Positions 24,481 to 33,009 of a DNA stretch of 38,719 nt are shown here, piece by piece. Both the position numbers and the translations under genes were made by a program. This DNA is from VGWB01 sp964480945 (lineage in GTDB: Bacteria; Bacteroidota; Ignavibacteria; UBA10030), in NCBI GenBank assembly GCA_964480945.1, contig CAYZRX010000029.1, positions 1 through 38,719 on the forward strand, written 5' to 3'. The notes beneath the pieces were generated by a model that saw only the letters and a list, made by a program, of their open reading frames with translations, searched no databases and was not told the origin of the DNA. The number at the start of each line of letters is the position of its first letter. Position 1 is the stretch's first letter.

Positions 24481-25769
24481 CCGCCCGAGACGATATCAAG
24501 AAGAAAGTAAGCGAGATCCTCAAGCGCGTGGATCGACTGATTCGCGCCGGCGACATCGACCAGGCGATCCGCGAGATCATCCACGCAAAGGAGATCGACC
24601 CGAAGAACGTTTACATTTTCGCCTACGAGGAACGACTTGCCTATCTGAAGGAAGAGCACGAGCACCACAAAGAAGAAGAGAAAACTCGGCAGCAGGCCGA
24701 AGAGGCAGCTCGAAAACGCATCCAGGAGGCGCAAGAGGAACGCGAACAGGCCCCCTCGGAAGAGGAACCGCCTCAGCAGCCCCCCTATGTAGAGAGGCCC
24801 TCCGAACCGCCAGCCACCGAAAAGCCGAAGAGAGAACGGCCGCAGCCGGACGTTGTGAGGGAAGGGCCGAAAGAGGAAGCGTACAAAGCCAAACAACCGA
24901 AGACGGGACATGAAAAAGAAGAGGGTCAGACGCTGGAGCAGCTAGAAGCGGAGTTGCGGACGGCCGAGGAGGAGCTGAAGAAGCAGGCAAAGGATGAACG
25001 AGCGAAACGCGAGAGTCTTGCCGCGCACGCTGACGCGCTCGTCGAATACAAGGTCGAATTGGTGAAAGCTTGGGCCGACGGCGCCACCACACCGTTGGAG
25101 GATAACCAGCTCAAGGAACTGCGGTTCACGCACGGCATTACTCTCGAAGAACACACAAAACTGACAAAGGAGGCGCAGCGGGAGAGTTACATAGCGGCTT
25201 TCAGGGACGCTTGGGCGTCCGGGTCTATCACCCCTGAGCGGGCATCAGAGCTTGCCGATCTTCGAAAGCGTTTTCAAATCTCCGCTGAAGAATTCGACAG
25301 GATCGAAGCGGAGATCCTCTGGCAGATTCGCGCAGGACTTCAGCCGCCCGTCATTATCCTGATCGACGACGACGTCCGACTTCTGAATGTCGTTACAGAG
25401 TCGCTTCGCGAGGCAGGGTACGACGTGAAATCCTATACGACCTCCGATGATGCCTACCAATATCTGAAAGCAGAGACACCGGACCTCATCATCTCCGACA
25501 TTAACCTCGAGACGTCCACAATGGGGGGATTCACGTTCTACGAGAAGGTCCGGGAACTCGGGCATCTCCATGACGTCCCGTTCATCTTCCTGAGCGGCTT
25601 GGCCGATGAAATCCTCATCCGCACCGGAAAAGAACTCGGCGTCGACGATTATCTTACCAAACCCTTCTCCGACGAAACATTGCTCGCCACCATCAAGGGC
25701 AAGCTCAAGCGCTTCAAACAACTGAGGGAATCTCGGAAAAAGAGTGCCGCTCCGCCGAAGAAGCATTAG
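24468..25769 (+). CDS. Coiled-coil / tandem-repeat protein with C-terminal receiver domain
   Basis: A 433-residue cytoplasmic protein. A helical N-terminus (residues 1-60, TPR-like: AGDIDQAIREIIHAKEIDP) is followed by a Pro/Glu/Lys-rich disordered and coiled-coil region (about 60-190). Two ~45-residue repeats (about 190-295) share the W-x-D/S-G...LR...E-E pattern of the protein at 2093-2989. A CheY-like receiver (about 296-420) follows, with acidic pocket Asp300/Asp301, phospho-acceptor Asp344 and Lys398. There is no output domain after the receiver. The ATG at 24468 is preceded by GGGGAA; the frame upstream to 24315 is a shadow of the lipoprotein gene. No histidine kinase is nearby. The receiver is assigned securely and the rest is unassigned. 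Confidence 0.88.
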   Translation: MAELTARDDIKKKVSEILKRVDRLIRAGDIDQAIREIIHAKEIDPKNVYIFAYEERLAYLKEEHEHHKEEEKTRQQAEEAARKRIQEAQEEREQAPSEEEPPQQPPYVERPSEPPATEKPKRERPQPDVVREGPKEEAYKAKQPKTGHEKEEGQTLEQLEAELRTAEEELKKQAKDERAKRESLAAHADALVEYKVELVKAWADGATTPLEDNQLKELRFTHGITLEEHTKLTKEAQRESYIAAFRDAWASGSITPERASELADLRKRFQISAEEFDRIEAEILWQIRAGLQPPVIILIDDDVRLLNVVTESLREAGYDVKSYTTSDDAYQYLKAETPDLIISDINLETSTMGGFTFYEKVRELGHLHDVPFIFLSGLADEILIRTGKELGVDDYLTKPFSDETLLATIKGKLKRFKQLRESRKKSAAPPKKH

Positions 25770-25853
25770 CTCCCTACAGCATCGCGTCACCCCCGCGTTT
25801 CACTCCGCCAGCCATCGACCTGCCAACAAATTCCAGCCGCCAACGTACCGAGG

Positions 25854-28208
25854 TCAATCGTCGTCCTTTCTCGCTCCCGCCCGCGAGAAGATCGAATACC
25901 GGGGCGCGGGCATCGGCGTCCCCTTCACGGCGCGCCAAACGATCTCATTGAAGACCCGGTCGGGGACCGCATCCTGGCGCTTCAGGTTGAGCTTCTCCAT
26001 CAATTTCTGGCCGTAGCTGCCCGGCTTGTTCGTCGCGTTCAGATCGATCTTCGGCTCCTCCGCATTGTAGGATGTCGAGTCGGCCGCGGTGGTAAAGGTG
26101 TTGAACATCGGGGTTGCAGCGGCGTCGTGCTGGCTGAGCGGCGGGAGGCCGAGACAGAGTTCCATCGTTCGCAGCATCGACGTCGTGCTGTAGAGGGTGT
26201 GATCGACAAAGTGTCGTTTCGTGTACGGGCTGATAACGAGGGCGACCGAACGGTGCGCATCGACGTGGTCCGGCCCATCCTGGGCATCATCTTCTACGAC
26301 AAAGATGGCTGACTCCTTCCAGTATTTGCTCTTCGAGATCCTGTCGACAATCAGTCCGAGTGCATAGTCGTTCTGCGCTAGGTAGGCGCTGGGAGTCAAC
26401 GCCCCCTTCCTCGTCCCCGACGTATGGTCGTTCGGCAAGTGCATGATACACAGGCTCGGAAGGTTGCCGTTTTCTTCAAACTCGGAATATTCCTTCTCCC
26501 ACGCCTTGTAGCGCTCCACGTCCGAGTACTCGAGATCCCAACCGCGGTAGTATGGATCGAAGTGGTTCCCGATGGCCGGATCGCGCGGCTTGCCGGGCGC
26601 GCCGACCGGCTCACCCGCATCGATGAACTCTCCGTACATTCTGAAGCTCACGTTGTGCCGACCACAGAGCGTCCAGAGATACCCTGCTGCCGGCCTCCCG
26701 GTCGGCTCGGTGCCTTCGAAGTCGTACTGGCCGCCCCGCCCGCCGTACTGGATCGGCCATGTTTTCTCGATATAGTCCGTCGCATACGCTGCGGTCGACC
26801 AGTTGTGACCGTCGGCGCTCACCTCGGAGTTCACGTAGAAGTTGTCGAACAGCACAAACTCTCGCGCAAGCTTATGATGGTTCGGCGTCACGCGCTCGTT
26901 GAAGAGACACAGGGAGGTATCGCCGTTGCCTTCCGGCATGTCGCCGAAGACCTGGTCGTACGTCCGATTCTCTTTGATGATGTAGAGGATGTGTTTGATG
27001 GGCGACGGCTCGCCGACGCTCTTCGGCACCGGATTCTCTCCTACGAACGCCAGTTTTGAGAGATCCGACTGCTCGTACGGTGTGTTGGCAAAGACCTGCT
27101 TCGTGTACGCATCAAGCTGCTTTTCACCTGGCAACGGGAAGATCGAAAGCGAGCCGGGGAACAAGCTCGCGATATACTCTCGCTTTGGGTTTGCCATCGA
27201 GCGTCCCCCCTTCCCGTTCAAGACCAACACGGTGTTGTTCTTCAAGACCATCACCTTGGTCGGGTACCAGCCCACCGGAATGAAACCCATCGGCCTTGGG
27301 CGCTCCGGATTCTCAACACTGATGACCGAAAGAGAGTTGTTGTCGGCATTCGCCGCGAGCAGGACCTTCCCGTCCGGCGAGAGCGCCACGGAGTTTGTCG
27401 TGGATCCCTCCGGCGCATCGGGATAGACCGCCGTCGAGATGGAGGCAACGCCCTTCTTCCCGACAAGATCGATAATGCTCACCGTATTGTCGTTCGCGCA
27501 CGCGACGTACGCGTAGCGCTCATCCCTCGACGTGATGATCTCGTTCGGATGGTCCCCCGTGGTACATTCGTACAGAAGCTTCTGTCCCTGGTAGGCCTCG
27601 AGCTTCTTCGAGCTCCAGATCGAGACGAGGAGCGACCCGTCCTTCAGGAATCTGCACCCATACGGCATGCCGTCGAGCTTCACCATCTCCTTCTGCTTGG
27701 TCGTCAGATTGTACGAGCGGATCGTGCTGTCACCGCGGAACACGATCGCCACGCTCTGCCCGCGGACGTCGAGACCGGATGCAGCTCCCTGGTACTTCGG
27801 ATCCCCTTCGACAAACTTGATCGTATCCTCCGGGACGAGGCTCCCCTGCTCAAGTTTGAACGTGTAGACGCAGTTCTGATATCCGCCGGAGACGAAGAGC
27901 CTCGGGCCGACGAACGTAATGCCGAGCCAGCTGTCCTTCAGCTGAATCGCCTGCACCACCTCCTTCTGCTTCAGATCGACCAGCATGACCTGGGCTTTTG
28001 ACTGGCCACTGTGCGTGACGGCAAGATACCGCCCATCTTCCGACAGGGCCGCGTTCAGCGGAAAATCGCCCAGCCGAATCTGCTCCCCGGCAGGCGAGAG
28101 CCACCAGCCGTTCGGAAGGAGAACCCGATTCTGTTTCACGCCGGGAACCTGAGCCTGAACGAGCGTCACAAGAACTACAAGGCATGCGAAAAGAGAGCGA
28201 TGTTTCAT
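25854..28208 (-). CDS. Exported YncE-type beta-propeller / phosphoesterase fusion
   Basis: A 784-residue protein. A signal peptide (ending VQAQ) leads into a seven-bladed YncE/YVTN-type propeller (about residues 30-360; repeats such as YAYVACANDNTVSIIDL and KVLLAANADNNSLSVISV). An alkaline-phosphatase-superfamily phosphoesterase domain (PF04185-like, about 400-740) follows, with metal-site motifs IKENRTYDQVFGD near its start and DDAQDGPDHVDAHR towards its end. Related enzymes include phospholipase C and AcpA-type acid phosphatases. The substrate is not readable here. Its ATG overlaps the CDP-alcohol phosphatidyltransferase stop by 4 nt (ATGA), so it is the last gene of the four-gene operon, which suggests a phosphoester or lipid-headgroup role. 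Confidence 0.88.
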   Translation of the reverse strand: MKHRSLFACLVVLVTLVQAQVPGVKQNRVLLPNGWWLSPAGEQIRLGDFPLNAALSEDGRYLAVTHSGQSKAQVMLVDLKQKEVVQAIQLKDSWLGITFVGPRLFVSGGYQNCVYTFKLEQGSLVPEDTIKFVEGDPKYQGAASGLDVRGQSVAIVFRGDSTIRSYNLTTKQKEMVKLDGMPYGCRFLKDGSLLVSIWSSKKLEAYQGQKLLYECTTGDHPNEIITSRDERYAYVACANDNTVSIIDLVGKKGVASISTAVYPDAPEGSTTNSVALSPDGKVLLAANADNNSLSVISVENPERPRPMGFIPVGWYPTKVMVLKNNTVLVLNGKGGRSMANPKREYIASLFPGSLSIFPLPGEKQLDAYTKQVFANTPYEQSDLSKLAFVGENPVPKSVGEPSPIKHILYIIKENRTYDQVFGDMPEGNGDTSLCLFNERVTPNHHKLAREFVLFDNFYVNSEVSADGHNWSTAAYATDYIEKTWPIQYGGRGGQYDFEGTEPTGRPAAGYLWTLCGRHNVSFRMYGEFIDAGEPVGAPGKPRDPAIGNHFDPYYRGWDLEYSDVERYKAWEKEYSEFEENGNLPSLCIMHLPNDHTSGTRKGALTPSAYLAQNDYALGLIVDRISKSKYWKESAIFVVEDDAQDGPDHVDAHRSVALVISPYTKRHFVDHTLYSTTSMLRTMELCLGLPPLSQHDAAATPMFNTFTTAADSTSYNAEEPKIDLNATNKPGSYGQKLMEKLNLKRQDAVPDRVFNEIVWRAVKGTPMPAPRYSIFSRAGARKDDD

Positions 28209-29083
28209 GGTACCACTCCGCGTTGAAGTTTATGATTGAGAACGAAGCTGCGATACAGGAGAGAAAGAATGGCGATGCCGTTCATCAAGATCAAATTGAG
28301 AAAGAGGTAGAGCTCGAGTTGATTGAAGACCGAACAGAGCGTCAAGAGGAAGAGCTCCGTCCCCATGCCGAGAAAGCCCGAGATCCGCAGCCCTGCCGCA
28401 TCGGAGTACCAGGGAATCAGAAATTGTTCGTCCCCCCTTCCCCTTCTGCACCAGGCGTCGATCCGAACCATCAGCCGATCCTGCCAGCCGTAGATGAATT
28501 GGAAAACTCGCTGAAGTACCCGAGCTGAACGATCGCCTCTCCGATCTTCTTCGTTGAGTTCCTCCGTCACGCGATTGATCTCATACTTTTGTTCCAGGTG
28601 AAGAAAGGACGCCTGGTAGAATGCATGATACGACACCCTCAGCGTGATTCCGGCAAACCCTAGAAATGCAAGCCCGAGGATCCAGAGGTTTGCGCCCGAC
28701 GCAGAAAGCACCCAGCCAATCGCACCGAACACGGCGGCATCAACAACGAAATCCCCGATTGAATCCAGGAATCTCCCGATGCGCGTGTACTGCTTCTTCA
28801 CCCGTGCAAGCTGCCCGTCTGCGGAATCCAGAAGGTCTTTCAGCGTCACGAGCAAACCGGCGATGGCCGTCATGCGTGCCTCGCGCTGAAGATAGAAAGC
28901 AGCCGCCGCGAGGCCCGCCACCGTCGCAGCAACCGTCACCTGATTAGGAGTGACGCGAGTATTGTATAATAGGCGGACGATGACACCGGCGATGGGTCGC
29001 AGGACATAGATGTTGATAAGCTCATCAGAGATCTCCGATTTGACGGATTTCTCATAGCTGTAGACGGTTTTCGCATTCGTCAT
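28205..29083 (-). CDS. CDP-alcohol phosphatidyltransferase family protein
   Basis: A 292-residue membrane enzyme with the complete family motif D-x2-D-G-x2-A-R-x8-G-x3-D-x3-D, read as DSADGQLAR (Asp86 onward) then GRFLDSIGD (ending at Asp111). About six TM helices are seen, with a cytoplasmic charged loop (EELNEEDRRGDRSAR) in the middle. Family members displace CMP from a CDP-activated donor to join a headgroup alcohol to a lipid, using two metal ions bound by the motif aspartates. I chose ATG 29083 over 29089 because it overlaps the upstream stop as ATGA. The neighbouring nucleotidyltransferase probably makes the CDP-activated partner. Confidence 0.93.
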   Translation of the reverse strand: MTNAKTVYSYEKSVKSEISDELINIYVLRPIAGVIVRLLYNTRVTPNQVTVAATVAGLAAAAFYLQREARMTAIAGLLVTLKDLLDSADGQLARVKKQYTRIGRFLDSIGDFVVDAAVFGAIGWVLSASGANLWILGLAFLGFAGITLRVSYHAFYQASFLHLEQKYEINRVTEELNEEDRRGDRSARVLQRVFQFIYGWQDRLMVRIDAWCRRGRGDEQFLIPWYSDAAGLRISGFLGMGTELFLLTLCSVFNQLELYLFLNLILMNGIAILSLLYRSFVLNHKLQRGVVP

Positions 29084-29865
29084 TCCCATCCACCCTGACT
29101 CCCTGCGAGCTCAATTTGCGGGATGATGATCTTCTCCGCGACTTCGAGATCCTCAGGCGTGTCGATTTCCACCGCGGGGTACCGGCTCGTATCAACGGCG
29201 CGAATGTGCACGCCGCCCTCGATCATCTCCTGGAACGAAGCCTCATAGAACTCTGTCCGCCCGGATCCGTTTCGCACCCGCCGCTCAACCGTCTCAAACA
29301 GTACCTGAGCGCCGGCCGGCGAAAACAGCTCGATGCCGATCGATTCGCCAAACGTCTCATCCGCCGGAATCGTCTTCCCGATCATCATGATGTTCCTGTC
29401 CCGATCGATTCTCACTCGTATCTCCTCCTCATCATGCTTCCCTTGTACCCGCACCGCGATCCGGTTGGGCGATTCGTGTTTGAACAGATATGGGAGCAAC
29501 TCCGGAGAGAAGATGATGTCGCTGTCCAACAGCAGGAGCTCCTGCAGAGGAGCATTCCGTCTAGCCTCGCTCATGAAGAACTCGCGTGCCATCAAGAGCG
29601 AAAACGCGTTGTTCGTCGATTCGTACTTCGGGTTGACGATGAACCGGACCCGGTGGAACGGGAACTGGCGCTTCACGAACGTCCGCACCTTCTCCGCCTG
29701 GTACCCCAGCACGATCCCGATCTGTCCGGCTCCTGCCGCCGAGACCAGCTCGATCGCGCGCTGAAGAATCGTCTTCCCGCCAACGCTGAGAAGACATTTC
29801 GGAACGTTCTCTGTCAACGGTTTCATCCGGCTCGAAGTGCCCGCGGCAAGGATAATGCATTTCAC
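29080..29865 (-). CDS. LicC/PntC-like nucleotidyltransferase
   Basis: A 261-residue sugar-nucleotidyltransferase-fold enzyme. The N-terminal signature KCIILAAGTSSRMKPLT...PKCLL binds the NTP, and LLLDSDIIF carries a metal Asp. An NPKYESTNNAFSLLMA segment (about residues 81-96) resembles the N-P-x-Y-x-x-T-N-x-x-x-S-L pattern of phosphocholine and phosphonoalkyl cytidylyltransferases. The start is GTG at 29865, overlapping the aminotransferase stop (GTGA); the longer frame to 30090 lies inside that gene. It probably activates a phospho- or phosphono-alcohol with CTP for the next gene. A sugar-phosphate substrate is the alternative. Confidence 0.88.
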   Translation of the reverse strand: MKCIILAAGTSSRMKPLTENVPKCLLSVGGKTILQRAIELVSAAGAGQIGIVLGYQAEKVRTFVKRQFPFHRVRFIVNPKYESTNNAFSLLMAREFFMSEARRNAPLQELLLLDSDIIFSPELLPYLFKHESPNRIAVRVQGKHDEEEIRVRIDRDRNIMMIGKTIPADETFGESIGIELFSPAGAQVLFETVERRVRNGSGRTEFYEASFQEMIEGGVHIRAVDTSRYPAVEIDTPEDLEVAEKIIIPQIELAGSQGGWE

Positions 29866-30929
29866 GACCGGGCTCCGGCAACGGTGTTCTTTTTCAGGAA
29901 CTCGGCGAAGGCTTGGAGCAGCCGCTGGTTTTGCTCCGTCCTTCCGAGCGTGATCCGCACAGAGTGAACGAATTCCGCCTCGGTGAAGAACTTGATGGCA
30001 ATCTGTCGTTCCTCCAGGAATGCCTGCAGCGCCTCTTTGAGGCCGATGGGGACGCTCACGAGGATGAAGTTGGCATCCGACCGATAACATCGGAACCCCG
30101 GCTGGCAGGCGAAGAATTCTTCGAACTTTCGCCGGTCCGCGCGCATGAGGCGACTGGTCTCTTCGTAGTAGTCCGGAGAATCAAGTGCGGCCAGGGCAAG
30201 CGCCTCCGAGATGCGGTTGTAGCCGAGATAGCGTGACGCGAACTTCGTGAGGCGGCTCAAACTCGCCCCCACCGCCGCAAAGCCGATGCGAGCTCCGGCA
30301 AGGGCATAGTACTTCGAAAAGGTCCTGAGAACGGCGAGGTTGCGGTAACGCCCGATGAGATCGGAAATGTGCTCGTTCGAAGTATCGGCGAATCCCCAGT
30401 AGGCTTCGTCGAGGATGAGGATGCTCTCGCGGAATGCCTCCGTCAGCTTCTTCAGGGCTTCATCGGGGAAGGAATTGCCCGTCGGGTTATTGGGAGAAGC
30501 GATCAGCACGACGCGCGGAGATTCTCTCCGGTAAAGCTCGAGGAGCTCGTCCACATCATAGAAGTACGATTCCTTCCCCTCCTTCAGCGAGTAGGTGATC
30601 GTCTCCCCTCCTACTTCCGATGCGACCTTCTGGTAGTACCACCACGATTGTGCCGGGCAGAGGATCTTCTCGCCCGGGCCGAGATAACAGTGGACGGCTT
30701 GCTTGAGCATGTCCTCACTCCCCTCGCTGAGGAGGATCTGTTGCTCGGGGACCCTGAATTCGGCTGCCAGCCGTTCAGAGAGCCGGCTCTTCACCCCGCG
30801 CGTGAAATCACGCGAATAGATGCTCAGCTCATCGATCCCTATCGAACGAAGAACCTCAAAGCACTTGGGAGCAGGGCCGTAGAGGTTCTCGTTTCGGTCG
30901 AGGTAGAGGATGTCGGAAGCGTTCTTCAT
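29862..30929 (-). CDS. HisC-like PLP-dependent aminotransferase
   Basis: A 355-residue fold-type I PLP enzyme of the class I/II family, nearest in look to histidinol-phosphate aminotransferase and CobD-type decarboxylases. Key features are LDRNENLYGP at the N-terminus, LSEGSEDML, SPNNPTG, ILDEAYWGF, the PLP lysine in RTFSKYYALAGARIGF, and a C-terminal RITLGR that binds a substrate carboxylate or phosphate. HisC itself is unlikely, because no his genes surround it. The operon instead links it to headgroup activation and transfer, so it may make an amino-alcohol phosphate or aminophosphonate. It is the first gene of the operon. No ribosome-binding site or promoter is obvious in the 500 nt upstream. 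Confidence 0.88.
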   Translation of the reverse strand: MKNASDILYLDRNENLYGPAPKCFEVLRSIGIDELSIYSRDFTRGVKSRLSERLAAEFRVPEQQILLSEGSEDMLKQAVHCYLGPGEKILCPAQSWWYYQKVASEVGGETITYSLKEGKESYFYDVDELLELYRRESPRVVLIASPNNPTGNSFPDEALKKLTEAFRESILILDEAYWGFADTSNEHISDLIGRYRNLAVLRTFSKYYALAGARIGFAAVGASLSRLTKFASRYLGYNRISEALALAALDSPDYYEETSRLMRADRRKFEEFFACQPGFRCYRSDANFILVSVPIGLKEALQAFLEERQIAIKFFTEAEFVHSVRITLGRTEQNQRLLQAFAEFLKKNTVAGARS

Positions 30930-30994
30930 TCAGACTGCATGATTTCCAACAATGCCGCTCCTAGCGGAGCTCTCCGCCCGTTTTGGATGGACTG

Positions 30995-31127
30995 CTAGAA
31001 GCATTCCGCCCCTACGGGGCTCACAAGACGGTGATATCACTGCCCATGCGTGAAAGCTTCTAGAAAGACATCGGCCCCCAGGAGGCTCTTAGGACGGTAA
31101 TCTCACCCCCTATGCGTGAGAACTTCC
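30995..31127. repeat. Degenerate ~66-nt direct repeat
   Basis: Two diverged units (about 30995-31060 and 31060-31127) share CTAGAA, a GCCCC-x-x-x-GG-GGCTC hairpin core, GACGGT-A-ATCTCAC-like and ATGCGTGA-AA-CTT blocks. A partial third unit follows to about 31160. Together with the surrounding region 30930-31388 no gene is seen. Confidence 0.65.
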
Positions 31128-31388
31128 AGGAAGAAGCCGCGCATACCGGGCTAACAACCTTGGAATCAAGCTTTTTTCTTCGTTGCTTTGTACATGATTG
31201 CACGAGCCTTCACGCAGAAGCTCCCCGGGAACATTTTCGCCGTTTCACACATCACGGTCCGTCGGGAGCACAACGTTTTCGGAAGATTCAGGAGATGTCG
31301 TTCAAGCCCCCGTGGGACATCTTGCATTTCGTTTACACAGAGAATCGCCCTTGAATTCAGTGGGAAGGTAGCTTCTCTGTCTCAAGTC

Positions 31389-31453
31389 GCGCTCCGTGAG
31401 GAGCGCTATGTTTCTAGAAATTCCAAAGGACATCGCTCGAGCTCCGGAGGAGC
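31389..31453. repeat. REP-like hairpins next to a Y1 transposase
   Basis: GCGCTCC-GTGA-GGAGCGC (31389-31406) and GCTCC-GGA-GGAGC (31441-31453) are hairpins flanking a TTTCTAGAAA palindrome (31411-31420). They lie directly downstream of the transposase stop. More degraded relatives occur from about 31215. The arrangement fits REP elements mobilised by RAYT-type transposases. Confidence 0.65.
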
Positions 31454-31459
31454 GAAATG

Positions 31460-31785
31460 TCATACCGGTTCCGCTTCCTCGAAAATGTACTTCCTGTCGA
31501 AGTTGACATCAAAATCTTTCAGCATCGCCACGTATTCGTCGGTGAAGGTCTTCTTTGAATGATGCTTTTCTTGCTCCTGGATGTATCGCACGATTCTTCC
31601 CAGCTCGGCATGCGAATGTGAGAAAGCCCCAAACCCCTCCTGCCAGTTGAATTTTCCCTTCAGCCATCCTTTCTCATTGACAAATCTCGAGGAATTTGCC
31701 TTCACATCCCGCACCAGGTCCGAGAGAGCTATATCCGGTTTCATGCCGACAAGCATATGGATATGATCCGGCACGCTGTTGATGG
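31460..31785 (-). mobile_element. REP-associated/IS200-like Y1 transposase, 5' end lost in gap
   Basis: The visible part reads INSVPDHIHMLVG onward (about 108 residues). DHIHM holds the HUH metal-binding histidines, and the catalytic tyrosine is in RIVRYIQEQEKHH. FNWQEGFGAFSHS is also conserved in this family. The N-terminal ~40 residues run into the N-gap at 31786. No IS605-type tnpB is present. The single-copy form plus adjacent REP-like hairpins suggests a RAYT (TnpA-REP), which nicks and moves REP palindromes rather than a full IS. Confidence 0.88.
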
Positions 31786-31885
31786 NNNNNNNNNNNNNNN
31801 NNNNNNNNNNNNNNNNNNNNNNNNNNNNNNNNNNNNNNNNNNNNNNNNNNNNNNNNNNNNNNNNNNNNNNNNNNNNNNNNNNNNN
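31786..31885. other. Scaffold gap (100 N)
   Basis: Unknown sequence. Unlike the first gap its flanks are not duplicated. It removes the transposase 5' end and any space to the helicase gene. The true size is unknown. Confidence 0.95.
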
Positions 31886-32908
31886 CTATTCAACAACCCA
31901 CGGCTCCAGGAGGTGTTCTCCGAACCCCTCGATGAACCGTGAGGGCTTCGTCAGAATGAGGCCGCTCTCGCGGTCATAGACGTTCATCGGATAGATAATA
32001 AAGAGATTCTCCTTCGCGCGTGTGCAAGCGACGTACATCAGCCGGCGCTCCTCTTCGAGCTCCTCATCGCTCGCGACCGCGTGCATCGCCGGAAATCGCC
32101 CCTCCAGCGCGTAGATGATGAACACAGCGTTCCATTCCAGCCCCTTCGCGCTGTGGATCGTCGAGAGCGTGAGGTACTCCTCCTCCGGACCCGGCGACTC
32201 GACATCCACAATGCTCTCATTCGGGGGCTCCAGCGCGAGATCGGTCAGCAGGGAGTCCACCTCCCGGTACCGCTCGGTGATGTTTTGAAACATCTCCAGA
32301 TCCTTCTTCCGCTTCTGATGATCGTCGTACCGGGCGCGCAGAATAGGCTCATAGTACTGCAGAATCTGATACGTCTTCTCAGCGGGAGCAATGTTCGGTG
32401 AAGCGACCTGCTTCAACATCTCGAAGACCCGTTGGACGTTGTCCGAGTAGTCGTTGAACTGCATCCAGAACTTCGTCGTCGGCAACACTTCACCGCCGCC
32501 GGCGGCAACGGCAACCCTTCGCTTCAGGATGTCGTCAATGACTTTCTCCGCCGTCCGCGGCCCCACACCGTCGATGAGAAGCAGGATGCGGTTCCATGAA
32601 ACAACATCCCGCGGGTTCTCCAGCACGCGGAGATATGCGATGACATCCTTGACATGCGCCGTTTCGACAAATTTGTACCCGCCGAACTTCACAAAGGGGA
32701 TATTCGCCTTCGTCAGCTCGATCTCAAGGTCGAAGGAATGGTAGGAGGAGCGGAACAGGACGGCCATTTCTTCGAGCGGAATCCCCTGCTCGCGCAGCTC
32801 GAGGATCTTCTGGACGACGAAGCGCGATTGCATGTTTTCGTCCGCCGCGGAGACCAGCTGCGGAAGTCCGCCACCCTGTTTTCGCGTGTATAATTCCTTG
32901 TAATACAT
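31886..32908 (-). CDS. UvrD/PcrA-type helicase, C-terminal part (split gene)
   Basis: About 340 residues of helicase domain 2A/2B: motif V LSTIHSAKGLEWNAVFI, then EERRLMYVACTRAKENLFI (motif VI). The sequence homologous to the helicase resumes at TATTAC (Tyr-Tyr-Lys-Glu) at 32905, in a different frame from the N-terminal part, after a 104-nt insertion. An ATG sits directly in front (32908), so a separate second polypeptide is possible, although no ribosome-binding site is visible. The open frame extends to 32971 into the insertion. The stop is adjacent to the assembly gap. Function requires motifs I-IV from the other half. Confidence 0.85.
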   Translation of the reverse strand: MYYKELYTRKQGGGLPQLVSAADENMQSRFVVQKILELREQGIPLEEMAVLFRSSYHSFDLEIELTKANIPFVKFGGYKFVETAHVKDVIAYLRVLENPRDVVSWNRILLLIDGVGPRTAEKVIDDILKRRVAVAAGGGEVLPTTKFWMQFNDYSDNVQRVFEMLKQVASPNIAPAEKTYQILQYYEPILRARYDDHQKRKKDLEMFQNITERYREVDSLLTDLALEPPNESIVDVESPGPEEEYLTLSTIHSAKGLEWNAVFIIYALEGRFPAMHAVASDEELEEERRLMYVACTRAKENLFIIYPMNVYDRESGLILTKPSRFIEGFGEHLLEPWVVE

Positions 32909-33009
32909 TGAGAGAGTATATGGCAACATGCAACGTGAGAAAGGGTCGGTGGGACTCGAAAACTCAATCACTTACCACACCATCCCCCTTCTTACTTCTT
33001 ACTTCTTAC
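32906..33009. repeat. 104-nt insertion splitting the helicase gene
   Basis: This segment lies between the helicase codons for ...Ser-Glu-Lys and Tyr-Tyr-Lys... It includes three tandem CTTCTTA heptamers (32988-33008), whose reverse complement supplies in-frame stops, and has no protein similarity. Removing it joins the two halves into a continuous PcrA-like protein. It is too short for an IS, intein or self-splicing intron. Confidence 0.65.

Noticed and set aside
30995..31127. Possible CRISPR array
   Set aside because: Only two to three diverged units with no unique spacers of constant length and no cas genes; fits decayed REP-type repeats.
32906..33009. Intein or self-splicing intron in the helicase
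   Set aside because: 104 nt is far too short, it has stops in frame, and no splicing motifs or structured intron core are visible.
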